Below are positions 23,804 to 34,985 of a DNA stretch of 64,000 nucleotides, piece by piece. Each line of letters starts with the position of its first letter. Position 1 is the stretch's first letter. Source of the DNA: Bubalus kerabau (lineage: Eukaryota > Chordata > Mammalia > Artiodactyla > Bovidae); the NCBI RefSeq assembly GCF_029407905.1, contig NC_073627.1:153827697-153891696 (forward strand), written 5' to 3'. Under the pieces are notes generated by a model, which saw only the letters and a program-made list of their open reading frames with translations, was not told the origin of the DNA and searched no databases. Made by a program: the position numbers and the translations under genes.

Positions 23804-25315
23804 GCTCTACAATTCTAATTGAAAAAAATCAAATGCTGAATCTTGAGATACTTCTAAAATTAATTAGCAATTTTGGGGGGTTTGGTTCTAGTTCTAAGTA
23901 ACTTCATGGAAAGCCTAGACTTATTTTTATTTGTTCAGTAAGAACAAATATTATCAAGAATCTAATTCGTATTAGAGATTGTAGTGGATCTTGGGATACC
24001 ATAGACAATAAAGTGTATGAGGAGCTATTTTCCTGGATTTTACAGTGTGGCAGTAATTTGGGTGCTGATCCTGGGAGTATACAGAAAGGCCACAGACAGT
24101 ATTCAAAAAAATTGAGAATTCAATCCTGGGCTACAGACTTGAAAAAGAAAAGCCCCAACTATCAGAATTTGATACGTGGCTCAGGATTACGTTTTCCCTA
24201 AATAAACCTATGCACCAGTAACATCACCTAAGTGGTGTGCTTGCTAAACATACATGTTCTTACTCTCATATTTACTATGAAACAAAGTCAGCTTTCTTTT
24301 TGGAGCTGAAGGTGCCTTCTGACTCCAAAGACCAGAAGATTCCAGGGCATTTGCTTGGCTCTGGTAGATTGACTCTCACGGAACTGACATCAGTCACAGG
24401 GGTTTCCATATGACTCTCACGTAACTGACATCAGTCACAGGGGTTTCCATACTATTCCACTAAGGGTGAGTGTATACAGAAGGAACAGGAAAAGTCTCCC
24501 TTCCCCTTAACTCTATTTTCTAAGAGACTTGCTAAAAGATCTTTGGTGTTGTGATGTGAGGAAGAATTTTTTTTTTCCTCTCAGAAGTACAATTGAGTTA
24601 CTTTTGCCTCTTGTTTGGAATTCTGCTTCTGATGACGGCACAGTAGTTCATATTGGACCACATCTCTTGCAGATAACAACTGAAGCTCTAAACAAAAACA
24701 AACAACAACAAAAACCCACAGACAACTAACTGAAGGAAGAAGTGAGAACAGGAAAAAACTGGAGTGGAGTTGACACTTGGAAGAACGGGACATTACTTAG
24801 TTATTCTCCCTCTTTTATGGATTTTTGCCTCAGGGCAAGCTTCAGTCTGTGTGGTGGCTGAAACTCAGAAACCTGCGCATTTGTCCTCGTTGCCCCAGTA
24901 CAGTGTGCCTCAATGTAGTGGCTGAGGAATCAGAGGAGAAATGTAAGGGCAACCACACAAACTAAAAGTTAAGGGGAGAAATCTCAGAAAAAGAGAATTA
25001 CCCACCAGATGCACCAAATTATCTGTGTAAAGACTGCCCATCTCTGACTGGCCTTTGAATGATGCATGAGCTTGGCAGACTGCAAGCAACACAGCTAAGG
25101 CTAAAAGAAGTAACAGAAGAGCTCAGCTACTGCCACTGCAAGAGAGACAGAGTCTGTGTTCAGACAAGTTAATTGCCTGCCAAAACAAACTAATCAATGC
25201 TATTCAGAGCAACAACAGAATCCAGAGTCTCTATAATATATCACCACAATGTGCAGAATATAACCCAGAATTATTAGATATATGAAGAAACAGAGAAACA
25301 TGACTCATACTAAAA
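23804..25315. other. Intergenic, no gene recognised
   Basis: Unique-looking apart from a local duplication at 24371-24452. Confidence 0.5.
24371..24452 (+). repeat. 41-bp direct duplication
   Basis: Two adjacent copies beginning 'gactctcacg' and ending 'ggtttccata'. They differ at one internal base (GGAACTG versus GTAACTG) and slightly at the end. Confidence 0.95.
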
Positions 25316-26872
25316 GCAGTGCTTCTAAAACTTTTTGATCTGAGGAACTCTTTGTACTTTTAAAAACTATTGAGGACCCCAACAGAGCTTTATCATGCAT
25401 ATTATATCTATTGCTATTACCTTATTTAAAATTAAAGTTGACATTTTACAAAATTTATTAATTTCTAAAAATGTGTGTGTGTACTCAGTTGATTCCAATG
25501 CTTTGTCACCCCATGGACTGTAGCCCACCAGGCTCCCCTGTCCATAGGAATTTTTCAGGCAAAAATACTGGAGTGGGTTGCCATTTCCTCCTTCAGGAAA
25601 TCTTCTTGACCTAGCGATTTAACCCGCATTTCCTGCATCTCCTGCATTGGCAGGTGGATTCTTTACCACTGAGCCACCTGGGAAACCCAGCTATTTTAAA
25701 ATAGCAAAAGTAAATATAGTACATGTCAACATAGATAATATGTTTTCATAAAAAAATAACTATATTTGGCAAAATAAAAGCAATTAATGAGTGGCATTAT
25801 TTACATTTTTCCAAATTTTCAATGTCTGATGATAGAAAAATAGCAAGATTCTCATGTTTGCTTATCCGTGCAACCTATTGCAATGTTTTGGGTTGGTTTA
25901 CATTAAAAAGATAATCTGGCCTCATATAGTTGGAGAGGTAGAAATATTTTAATAGCCTTCACAGATAATTGTGGATATTCTTCTTTAATACTGTACCAAA
26001 ATTTGAGAAATAGTAGTTTCTTAAAGATTTATTGCCATGTGGAATCTGAAACTGGTAAATTTCATATGCTATTATATTAAAATCCATTGTTTTATATTGT
26101 ACCTTTATTCCATGCATGAGTTTACAACACTAGCTTTGGTCATTTATGAAATACTGGTTCATTAAGTCATGCAGAACTTTTAAATGTTGATTAATTTCAT
26201 TGTTCAATATTAAAAATCACAGTCATTAATATCATTACTGATCTCATTAGGCAAGTCTTTAAATACTAAGAAACTTTATGCTCATGATGATAGTTATAAA
26301 TTTTTTAAAATTCCAATTTTCACTGAAATTTCAAATTATATTGCAGATAATAAATATTGTCAATTTCCTTGAAGTGACAAACTCTCATTCACTTTTTAAA
26401 AAATATCTACCAAATACTGAATTCTGAATTACCAGTGTGGCTACTCATTGTTCTTTAAGTTAAAAATGGTATTTCATGAAAGAATCAGCTAGTTCTGCTC
26501 ACAGCTCAACAAATCACCAAGTACTTTTTAGATCTGCTTTTTTTATGCAGCAAAAGTGGTTTATGCATGATTCACATCTTGTCAGAGAATATTTTAAAAA
26601 ATCTGTATTTAAAAGTTGAGATTTGAAGAAAGTAATAGTTTAATTTGGCTTCGTCCAGGAAATTCTTAAATAACTAGCCACTAGTACAGCTTGATTCATT
26701 CTAAAATGTCAGGAGTTTTACTGACAACTGCTTTTGTATAGTCATTGCAAATGTTGGCATATTGAAACAGGCAAATAACACATTAGTATTATTAGTAAAA
26801 TAGTTTTAACTTTTCAACTCCACAGAAAGCATCTTGGGAACCTCAGGAGTCTGCAAACCATGCTCTGAGAAA
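25316..26872 (-). pseudogene. Decayed hAT-superfamily DNA transposon
   Basis: The left terminus CAGTGCTTCTAAAACTTTTTG is hAT-like. On the minus strand, 25805-25990 encodes a piece of the hAT C-terminal dimerisation region (EEYPQLSVKAIKIFLPLQLYEA), followed by a degraded IRH*K segment where relatives have IKPDI. Stops and shifts occur throughout, so there is no active transposase. Right terminus near 26872 and the subfamily (Tip100/Charlie type) are unsure. A Bov-tA interrupts it. Confidence 0.6.
25474..25690 (-). mobile_element. Bov-tA SINE inside the hAT relic
   Basis: Minus-strand copy; hAT sequence continues on both sides. Confidence 0.92.
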
Positions 26873-26925
26873 TGTTGCACATGAGAAAATATAAACAAGA
26901 AGACTGACCTCAAGATCACCCAGAT

Positions 26926-27178
26926 TGGGACTTCCCTGTGGTTATGAATCTGCCTGCCAACACAAGGGATATGGGTTCAATCCCTGGCCACGGAAGATTT
27001 CACATGCTTGGAGCAGCTTAGCCCATGCACCACAACAACTGATCCCCCCTGCTACAGCTATTGTAGCCTGCTCACCGTGGGGCCATGCTCCACAACAAGA
27101 GAAGCCACCACAGTGAGATGTCCATGTACAGCAATGAAGACACAGCAGAGCCATAAATAAATAATAAATGTAAAAAGG
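26926..27178 (+). mobile_element. CHR-type tRNA SINE with 10-bp target duplication
   Basis: tRNA-like head 'gggacttccctgtggttatg', a body with 'ccatgcaccacaacaactgat', and an ATAAATAAATAATAAATG tail. TCACCCAGAT at 26916-26925 and 27179-27188 is a perfect duplication. Confidence 0.93.
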
Positions 27179-27188
27179 TCACCCAGAT

Positions 27189-27804
27189 GTTTAAGATGAG
27201 AAACTTCCCTTTATAGTCTTACTTCAGTGGCTGGGGCCTGCAAATTAAACTGGCAAAGGAGATCAATAGGAGAAAAAAGGATATTTTTTCTATGTGTATG
27301 TATACAGGAACTAACCAAAGAAGTAATTAACTTCCTAAATGGTTAAAGTTAGAGGCTTTAGACCTAACTTAGAGGGGAATGGGAGCAGACTTGTATGAGA
27401 TGAACAAAAAGGTTTCATTAGGCAAGACAAATGGGTTTTAAGAAAACCAAACTGAAGATAAGAACATCTGTGGTAATGTTTGTTTCAGCAGGTGTGAGTG
27501 GAGTGGTCTTTCCTTCTTCTTCATGGCTGTGAAACGTCCCAAAGAAGGGATTTACAGCAAGTTTAGTTTATTTTGATTTCTCTCCTGAGAGTAGACCTGC
27601 TTCCAAGATGGGATTTATGACAGCCTCATTTCTCAGAAGCTCCTGCTGAGTCAGATAAAGGAAGCTCCGAGAAAGCTCCTTTCTACATCTGTCAAATCTC
27701 AAATATATTCAGCTTAAAATACGGATGCTGCTGTGGAGCTGGGATAGGTGGATGTAGATCAGCAGAGCTGGTTACAGGGAACTAAAGACGAGGAGTCTCT
27801 GCTA
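27189..27804. other. Intergenic, no recognised feature
   Basis: No exon. It may include an unassigned old LTR, since it directly precedes an MLT1. Confidence 0.4.
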
Positions 27805-28130
27805 TAGACTCAGTCGTGTCTCCTCAAATTCATATGTTGAAGACCTAACCTCTAATGAAACTGTATTTGGATATATGGCCCTTAGAGAGGTAATGAAGAT
27901 GAGTAACATCAAAAAGGTGGGGCACTAATTCTATAGGACTTAAGAGAAGAAGAGGCAGAGACATCAAGGAAGCACACATACAGAGGAGAGAGGAACATGG
28001 CTATAAGGTGATCATCTGCAAACCAAGGAGAGAGGACTCACAAGAGACCAGATCTCTGGACATTTTGATATTGGACTTCTAGTCCAGTTTGTGGTATTTG
28101 CTATAGCAATCCAAGTTGACTAATAAACCC
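27805..28130 (+). mobile_element. MLT1-type solo LTR (ERVL-MaLR)
   Basis: 'gtgtctcctcaaattcatatgttgaag', 'ggtggggcactaatt' and 'atattggacttctagtcc' follow MLT1 from start to the end near 'gttgactaata'. Confidence 0.78.
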
Positions 28131-28145
28131 TCTTCAGACTCCTTT

Positions 28146-28331
28146 GGGCTTCCCTGGTGGGGAAGAATCTGCCCACAAGTGGGAGACCCTGGTGACCCTG
28201 ATTCCATTCCTGGGTCTGGAAGATCTCCTGGAGAAGGGAATGGCTACCCACTCCAGTATTCTTGTCTGGAGAATTCCATGGACAGGGGAGCAAAGAGTCG
28301 GACACAACAAAAGTGACTGAGCACATACATG
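28146..28331 (+). mobile_element. Bov-tA SINE with 11-bp target duplication
   Basis: CAGACTCCTTT at 28135-28145 and 28332-28342 flanks a copy with a shortened tRNA head (the GCTCAG box is deleted). Confidence 0.95.
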
Positions 28332-28342
28332 CAGACTCCTTT

Positions 28343-28869
28343 ACAGATGTAGAGGACAGAATCAAATTCTTACCTATTGGGAAAGAGTCTAAGGAACAAA
28401 GCACAAGAACCCCAAGACCTGAAGAGAATCGGCTAAACCACAGCTTTCCAGTTACACTCTGACAGAGCAGAAGTTCTTTTTAGCTGATTGAGAGGTAAGA
28501 GAGACACTATAACTTTGAGGGCTAAGAGAGGTAAAGAGTAATGGGATTGGCCTTCAAATCTCAATTTGAGATTGGCCAATTCTCATCCTAGACATGCTAA
28601 CAGCCAAGCAGAGATTTATTGTCTAGTGGGGATGGCATCATTTAAGCTTTCCCTGGGTCTATCTGGGAGAACATGATGCAGGAAGGGAATGTCAAAGGAT
28701 CCAAGGGGCAGGGAAAGACAAACAGGTGGCTCAGAGGAGAAGGCTGGGTGAGAGGCATGGAGTGTCCAAGACCAAGTGACCAGGGTAGACTTCCAGCTCA
28801 GGTCAGAGCAGCATAGACTTATTGGTTTTGAATTAGGATCCAGGTGGACTGTGGCATCTATCTTTTATT
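28343..28869. other. Intergenic, no recognised feature
   Basis: Purine-rich unique sequence without a nameable element. Confidence 0.5.
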
Positions 28870-29655
28870 TTGTCATAGTAATTTAAAAAATGTTACAACA
28901 GTTTTAGACTTATGGAAAAATCGATAACAGAACAGATAGTTCCTATATACCATACTCCAAGTTTCTCCTGTTATTAATATCCTACTTTAGTATGGTACAT
29001 TTGTTACAACCAATGAACCTATATTGACATGTTATTGTCAAGTAAATGCTATATTTTATCTGGATTCCCTTCATTTTTACCTAATGTTCATTTTCTGTTG
29101 CAGGATCCAGCCAGGATTCCATATTCCATTTAGTCATCATGTCTCCTTAGGTTCCTCTTGGCTGCAACAGTTTCTCAGACTTATTTTTTATTGTTTTGAC
29201 AGTTTTAAGTATTGGTTAGGTATTTCGGAGAAAGTCCCTCAACTGGGATTTGTCTGACATTCTTAATCACAATTAGTATGTGGTTATGGGTTTTGGGAGG
29301 AAGACCGTGGAGGGAAGATGCCATTCTCATTACACCATATCAAGGGTACATATTAATTCTGTCAATATGGCTTACTGCTATTGATTTTAACCTTGATTGC
29401 TTGGCTGTGGTGGGGTCTGTCAGGTTTTTCCACTGCAAAATTAGTCTTTCTATTCCCCTTTCCACACCATACTCTTTGGAAGAAGTTACTGCATGCAGCC
29501 AACATGAAGTAATGGAGAGTAACGCACTCCCTTCTTGAGGGCAGAGTGTCTACACAGATTATTTGAAATTCTTTTACTTGGGAAATATGCTTCTTCTCTC
29601 CCATTTATTTATTTAATCATTAATTTATACCAATAAATATCCAATATTCATGGAT
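28870..29655 (-). mobile_element. Old L1-type repeat
   Basis: Antisense copy of a very common old mammalian repeat ('ggtacatttgttacaacc', 'gggttttgggaggaagacc', 'cttgagggcagagtgtctac', 'ctcccatttatttattt'). I read it as L1 3' sequence. Confidence 0.6.
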
Positions 29656-29661
29656 ATTTAT

Positions 29662-29872
29662 TAGTAAAGCGACTGTCTGCAATGTGGGAGACCTGGGTTT
29701 GATCCCTGTGTCGGGAAGATTCCCTGGAAAAGGAAATGGCAACCCACTCCAGTACTTTTGCCTAGAAAATCCCATGGACGGAGGAGCCTGGCAGGCGACA
29801 GTCTATGGGGTTGCAAAGAGTCGGACACGACTGAGCAGCTTCACTTTCTTTCTTTCTTTCTTTCTTTCTTGA
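29662..29872 (+). mobile_element. Bov-tA SINE with (TTTC)n tail
   Basis: The tRNA head is 5'-truncated, the BovA body intact, and the tail ends in a TTTC microsatellite (about 29848-29870). Confidence 0.9.
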
Positions 29873-30602
29873 GTTAATTTAGCAGTGGCCACAGGACTGG
29901 AAAACGTCAGTTTTCATTCCAGTCCCAAAGAAGGGCAATGCCAAAGGATGTTGAAACTACTGCACAATTGCACTCATTTCACATGCTAGCAAAGTAATGC
30001 TCAAAATCCTTCAAGCTAGGCTTCAACAGTATGTGAACTGAAAAATTCCAGATGTACAAGCTAAATTTAGAAAAGGCAGAGGAACCAAACACCAAATTGC
30101 CAGCATTTGTTGGATCATAGAAAAAGCAAGGGAATTCCAGAAAAACATCTTCTGCTTCATTGACTATGCTAAAGCCTTTGACTGTGTGGATCAAAACAAA
30201 CTGTGGAAAATTCTTAAAGAGGCGGGAATACCAGACGCTTTACTTGTCTTCTGAGAAACCTGTATGCAGATCAAGAAGCAACAGTTAGAACCAGACATGA
30301 AACAATGGACCAGTTCAAAATTGGGAAAGGAGTAGATCAAGGGTGTGTATTGTCACCCTGCTTATTTAACTTCTATGCAGAGTACAGCATGCGAAATTCT
30401 GGGCTGGATGAATCACAAGCTAGAATCAAGATTGCTGGGAGGAGTATCAATAATGTCAGATATGGTGATGATACTATTCTAATGACAGAAAGTGAAGAAG
30501 AACTAAAGAGCCTTTTGATGAAAGTGAAAGAGGAGAGTGAAAAAGCTTGCTTAAAACTCAACATTCAAAAAACTAAGATCATAGAATCTGATTCCATCCC
30601 TT

Positions 30603-31078
30603 TGAAAGGTTGTTGCTGAATCACGCAAAGATGCCGGGATTCTTGGCCTCCGGAGGAAAAGAATTCAATCAGGGGCCAGACATGAGGCTTGATCGCTCAG
30701 AGCTTTTGTGTAATAAAGTTTTATTAAAGTATAAAGGAGATAGAGAAAGCTTCTGACGTAGACATCAGAAGGGGGTAGAAAGAGCACCCACTTGCTAGTG
30801 TTAGCAATGGAGTTATATACTCTCCAGTGAATCCAAAGAATGTCTGGAGGTTGTAATTGTAAAGACCTCACCAGACCTACTCCCATAATTTACATTTTAA
30901 GATAACAGGATTAGCCAGAAGGTTTAATCCAGAGATTGTCCTCAGGCAGGATACATAATCCTAAGGAATGTAGAGGGAAAAAAAGTTTGTCCTTTCTCCC
31001 TCCTTGAGAATTTCAGACCCCTCTCTTCTTGGGGACCCCTAGACTTCTTATCAACCTGCCTAGGAAATGACTCTTTCA
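30603..31078 (-). mobile_element. 3' LTR of the ERV
   Basis: 476 bp, TG...CA. TATATAA on the minus strand at 30813-30819 and AATAAA at 30720-30725 mark promoter and polyadenylation signal in the expected order. Confidence 0.93.
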
Positions 31079-31096
31079 TTCCCCTCTTTTTCTTTT
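31079..31096 (-). promoter_or_regulatory. ERV polypurine tract
   Basis: On the minus strand AAAAGAAAAAGAGGGGAA lies directly against the TG of the 3' LTR, as expected for plus-strand priming. Confidence 0.85.
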
Positions 31097-31409
31097 AGGA
31101 GAATTATGTTGCCAAGGGAAAGGGGTGTCATTTTCATTCCATAACTACTTCCTGCTGTTTAGTGGTGTGGTCCCTAAATTGTTGAGGCAACATATTCTCC
31201 TAACCCTCATATTGAGGGTCTCTGATGCAGGGGCCCCAAGTAATAGTTGGAGGAGATTATGGCACTTGTAGGAGCTTGGACAACCATTTGTAAATTAAAA
31301 GCTTTTAGACAGTTAGAAAACCCCATTATACAGTTACAGACATAAGGCAAAACAGTCATTAAACCAAGTTAAAATCAAAATGAAAAGTCACATTATGTCC
31401 ATAGTTACG

Positions 31410-31706
31410 TCAGTCCATCTTAAGGTTGTTAGATGTCATCAGTTTAAGAAGAGGAATCACATTCGATTGTTGTTGAAGGTATTTGCAGACTTGGAGAAAG
31501 TCTTTTCCTTGAAGTGGAGATGTCCACCACAGGAAGCCTTCCACTGATGAAGAGGGGAGCACTCCACAGACCCAGCAGTTAGACTGATTGTGAAATGCTG
31601 CATAGGCGTGAACCCAGGATAGGAAGGAATTGTTTTGAGGATCAAACGGCAGACTCAGGATTTTTGGAGTCAGCAGAAGTAGGCTCACATAGATTATCAG
31701 GCCCAT
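31410..31706 (-). pseudogene. ERV env remnant (signal peptide and start of surface subunit)
   Basis: 98 codons. A hydrophobic leader (MGLIIYVSLLLLTP) is followed by a short surface-subunit segment with one N-X-S site and a CWVC motif of the CXXC type found in gammaretroviral surface proteins. It lies directly after the protease remnant. The rest of the surface subunit and the transmembrane subunit are missing. Confidence 0.75.
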
Positions 31707-31710
31707 CTTT

Positions 31711-31894
31711 TGGCTCGTCCAGACAGTCCCATTACGGAAGTGGATTGGGAAGAAAGGCCAGGGGCTTCAGTAAGCACGGAGTAAGTTGCCCCAATATCTA
31801 AAAAGAAATCAACAGATTGGCCCCCCACAGTTATTAATACCCGGGGTTCCTCAGGTGTAATTAGAACTGGAGCTTGTGTGGGGACCCAGGGCAC
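31711..31894 (-). pseudogene. ERV protease remnant
   Basis: About 60 codons. It shows retropepsin start features (VLITVGGQSVDFFLDIGATYS). The active-site triad position reads Asp-Ile-Gly instead of Asp-Thr-Gly. The frame stops soon after, where pol is deleted. Confidence 0.82.
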
Positions 31895-31896
31895 CT

Positions 31897-32459
31897 TCAG
31901 TCCTGATTGTCTTGAGAGTCTGACCCCTGAGACCTAAGCCTCTGGGGGCAGTCTCTCTTCCAGTGTGGTCCTTTGCAGACTGGACATGGAGCCAGGGGCG
32001 GCTTAGATGGCTGAGGGCAATCTCGCTTGAAGTGCCCCTCCCTTCCACAGTAATAGCAAGCCCATCCCTTTTCACCTGGATCCCTCTGGGCGTTTTTCTC
32101 AGGCTGCTTAAGAACGGTCTTCATAGCCATTGCTAAGGCTTCCGCCTGTTCCTTTGTCTTTTTCTGCCTTTTTTTCTTTTCCTCATATTCCCTACCATAA
32201 TAGACTGTCTGATGTAACAGTTGTAACAGATTATCTAAAAACTGATTTGGTCCATACGCCCGTTTTAATAGCTTACGGTGGATATCTGGAGCCAACTGAG
32301 TGAGAAATCTCTCTTTTAAGATCACTTTTCCCTCTTCACTTTCAGAATCGATCTCAGTAAATCTGTGAAGGGCTTCTCTCAGTCTATCTAGGAATTTACC
32401 AGGAGCTTCCTTCTCCTCCTGTTCTATATTTGCCAATTTGCCATAGTTTAAAGGCTTAG
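31897..32459 (-). pseudogene. ERV gag, capsid end and nucleocapsid
   Basis: About 188 codons open. It begins with capsid C-terminal sequence (KFLDRLREALHRFTE, then ERFLTQLAPDIHRKL), has a charged KKKRQKKTKEQ stretch, and ends in two zinc knuckles: CYYCGREGHFKRDC (C-X2-C-X4-H-X4-C) and CPVCKGPHWKRDC (one residue shorter). Two knuckles are seen in several class I ERVs, whereas murine leukaemia virus has one. Confidence 0.88.
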
Positions 32460-32461
32460 CA

Positions 32462-32571
32462 TGGCAACCCACTCCAATAGTCTTGCCTGGAAAACCCCAT
32501 GGATGGAGAAGCGTGGTAGGCTACAATCCATGGGTTGCAAAGAGTCGGACACGACTGAGCCACTTCACTTC
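32462..32571 (+). mobile_element. Bov-tA-type SINE fragment inside ERV gag
   Basis: BovA body only, from 'tggcaacccactccaatag' to 'gagccacttcactt'. AAAGGCTTAGCA (32450-32461) and AAACGCTTAGCA (32572-32583) are a 12-bp target duplication with one change. Confidence 0.92.
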
Positions 32572-32583
32572 AAACGCTTAGCA

Positions 32584-33118
32584 CGCGGCCTGCCTGAGTC
32601 CTTCAAGGATACATCTGACAAAATGACTCTGATCCCATCTTTCTTTAGCTGTGTTGTAGTCCCAGTCTGGTTCTGTAATTGGGACCGCCTAATTCCCAGT
32701 AGGGAGGTAGCTATCTCGTTCTCTCTCTTCCCTACTGATTCATTACCAAGCCACTCATCTCCATAAGCAACCGCTTTTCCCAAAACTTGACTCTGCATCG
32801 GGAGTCAGTGTTTGTCCCAAGATATACATTACATCTTACCAAATAAGGTCATAAAGCAAAATAACACCTTTAAAAGCTCTATTTTTCTGGGTCCTCTAAA
32901 TAGTCTCCCAGACCCTCCTTGATTCTTTGTATTTCTTGATAAGAAAAAGGCTTATTAACTCTCATAGACTGATTATTTCTCCTGGTGGGTGCTTCATGAA
33001 GAGGCAACAGCTTGTGTAGCTGTTCTTTAGTCTTTGGCTGCTCTGCACATATGATCCCAGGGATAGATTGGAGAAAGCTGCTTTTCTTTATCTCTTTGTC
33101 TCCTGTCCTCCATCTCAT
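32584..33118 (-). pseudogene. ERV gag, capsid region
   Basis: 32879-33118 contains the conserved capsid segment with FSYQEIQRIKEGLGDY followed by a DPEK. The following frame (32584-32798) continues capsid in another frame after stops. The Bov-tA at 32462-32571 interrupts capsid just downstream. Confidence 0.75.
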
Positions 33119-33197
33119 CTAGCAAAGTAGGAGGACAGGAAGGAACTGAAGGAGTCACACCAAAATCTATACCCTTAGGACATAAGTCTGGCATATT

Positions 33198-33668
33198 TCA
33201 CGGAGAGAAAAAGGGCAATACATATGCTTCTTCTACCCATTTCCCTTGTTTTCTACAGAGCCGGTCTAATTGTAAAACAGTATTATACTTAAGAGACCCT
33301 CCAACCAGCCACCGTTCGCCATCCTCCAATGGATACCTTGCCCATGCAGTATCACATAGGAAGACCAAGTGTGTCTTCTTTAAGCCCTGGGGATCAAATC
33401 TATCCCAGTTTTTCAGGATAGAGTTCAAAGGAGTGAGGCTAGAATTGTTAGCTCCCAACTGTAAGAGAGAAAAAAGCGACCAGCGCCCTCTTTCTACCAG
33501 AGGCGTCCCTCCTTGCTCTAGATGGGGGTGCAGACAGATTTTACACCAAAGCTTTTCTTTCCTGGTCGGTCTTAATCTGTCCCTTACCAACGCAGGCGCC
33601 GTACTCATCCCTCCCAGTTCTACCACCAAGATGGGGTGGGGGTGCACCAGGGGTAGATTTGATGGCAT
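33198..33668 (-). pseudogene. ERV gag, matrix region
   Basis: A 156-codon frame. Its C-terminal half has the gammaretroviral matrix pattern: LTPLNSILKNW, a THLVFLCDTAWARYPL segment in place of the family's TFCSAEWP, then a hydrophobic VEEAYVLPFF. The N-terminal part of the frame is leader, so the start codon is not the true gag start. No proline-rich late-domain linker survives clearly. Degenerate and not expected to be expressed. Confidence 0.75.
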
Positions 33669-34494
33669 CCCTAACTGACGTCCAGCTCTTCACCATTACC
33701 TCTGATGCCACCCGGGGTGCAACCAGAGTAACCTTTGGGAATGCCTCCTAGGCTAAGACCGCTGGGGGCACCGTTCGTCACCTGAGTGCCTGTGCACGAC
33801 CCTGAGTATATTCCTGACCACAATAAGACCTATACGAACATAAAATTGAGATGTTCATAAAACTGAGATGTTCCTTCCAAAGGTCACCACACCAGTATAA
33901 GAGTCAACTCTGGTCCACTAAGAGCCAGCGCTACCAAAGGAAAAAACCCCATTGCAGTTCCAATCCGAGTAACCTTTAACCTCAGAGATGCTATTGTAGC
34001 TAGAGCTCCATCTAGCTTCCGAACTGTCAATTCCTAGCAAGGCTAGGCGCTTCCTGCTACCAATCCAAATTTGGGACCTAAGTCATAGTACACAGCAACA
34101 GCATAGATCACAAGTCCCTTGAAAGTCTATGATCTGACAGATTAGGTTCGTACTTCTAATTTCCAAGGAGTTATGAAATGGTCAAAGAGACTGAAAAGTT
34201 TGACCAAGAAAGGAGAGCTTAGTCCACATGCTTTGCCCATTTCTAGTCGATCACCAAAGGAGACATTGGGTGCCTCTTGGCGTTGGAAGGTCGGTATAAG
34301 CCCCTGACAGGTTTCTGCCAAAAGCCATATGAGGTCACCGCGGAAGCGCAGAGCAGGGCTCCTCACTTGCTTCACACAGGGCGTTTCATTCATTCATGCA
34401 AGCACACTGTAGAGTTGGTGAAGTACAGCAGAAAACATGTTCACTAGGAGAACAAAGAACTAGAGCTCTAAGCATCCTTATCATGTCCTGAAGA

Positions 34495-34512
34495 ATCCTG
34501 GACAGGCCCCCA
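34495..34512 (-). promoter_or_regulatory. ERV primer-binding site, proline tRNA type
   Basis: The minus strand reads TGGGGGCCTGTCCAGGAT, three bases after the 5' LTR. It matches the tRNA-Pro primer site of gammaretroviruses except at three positions. Confidence 0.8.
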
Positions 34513-34515
34513 AGA

Positions 34516-34985
34516 TGAAAGGTTGTTGCTGAATCACGCAAAGACGCCGGGATTCTTGGCTTCCAGAGGAGAAGAATTCAATTTGGGGCCAGAGACGAGG
34601 CTTGATAGCTCGGAGCTTTTGTGTAATAAAGTTTTGTTAAAGTATAAAGGAGATAGAGAAAGCCTCTGACATAGACATCAGAAGGGGGTAGAAAGAGCAC
34701 CCACTTGCTAGTGTTAGCAATGGAGTTATATACTCTCCAATTAATCCAAAGAATGTCTGGAGGTTGTAAAGACCTCACCAGACCTATTCCCATAATTTAC
34801 ATTTTAAGATAACAGGATTAGCCAGAAGGTTTAATCCAGAGATTGTCCTCAGGCAGGATACATAATCCTAAGGAATGTAGAGGGAAAAAAAGTTTGTCCT
34901 TTCTCCCTCCTTGAGAATTTCAGACCCCTCTCTCCTTGGGGACCCCTAGCCTTCTTATCAACCTGCCTAGGAAATGACTCTCTCA
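34516..34985 (-). mobile_element. 5' LTR of the ERV
   Basis: 470 bp. A TATATAA box on the minus strand lies at 34726-34732. The AATAAA of the other LTR reads AACAAA here. It differs from the 3' LTR at about 19 positions plus one 6-bp indel by my count, roughly 4%. Confidence 0.93.

Larger units (their letters stand above)
30603..34985 (-). mobile_element. Class I (gammaretrovirus-like) ERV, defective
   Basis: A 4.4-kb provirus on the minus strand. Order in its own direction: 5' LTR, primer site, leader, gag (matrix, capsid, nucleocapsid), protease start, large deletion of pol, env start, polypurine tract, 3' LTR. LTRs begin TG and end CA. Flanking 4-bp CCTT (30599-30602) and CATT (34986-34989) fit a 4-bp target duplication with one change, as in gammaretroviruses. 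Reverse transcriptase, integrase and most of env are absent, so it cannot replicate. It may belong to a described bovine ERV family; I could not search. Confidence 0.92.

Noticed and set aside
31897..32459. Zinc-knuckle frame as a domesticated gag gene
   Set aside because: Flanking gag is full of stops, a SINE cuts capsid, and no sign of selection can be seen from one sequence.
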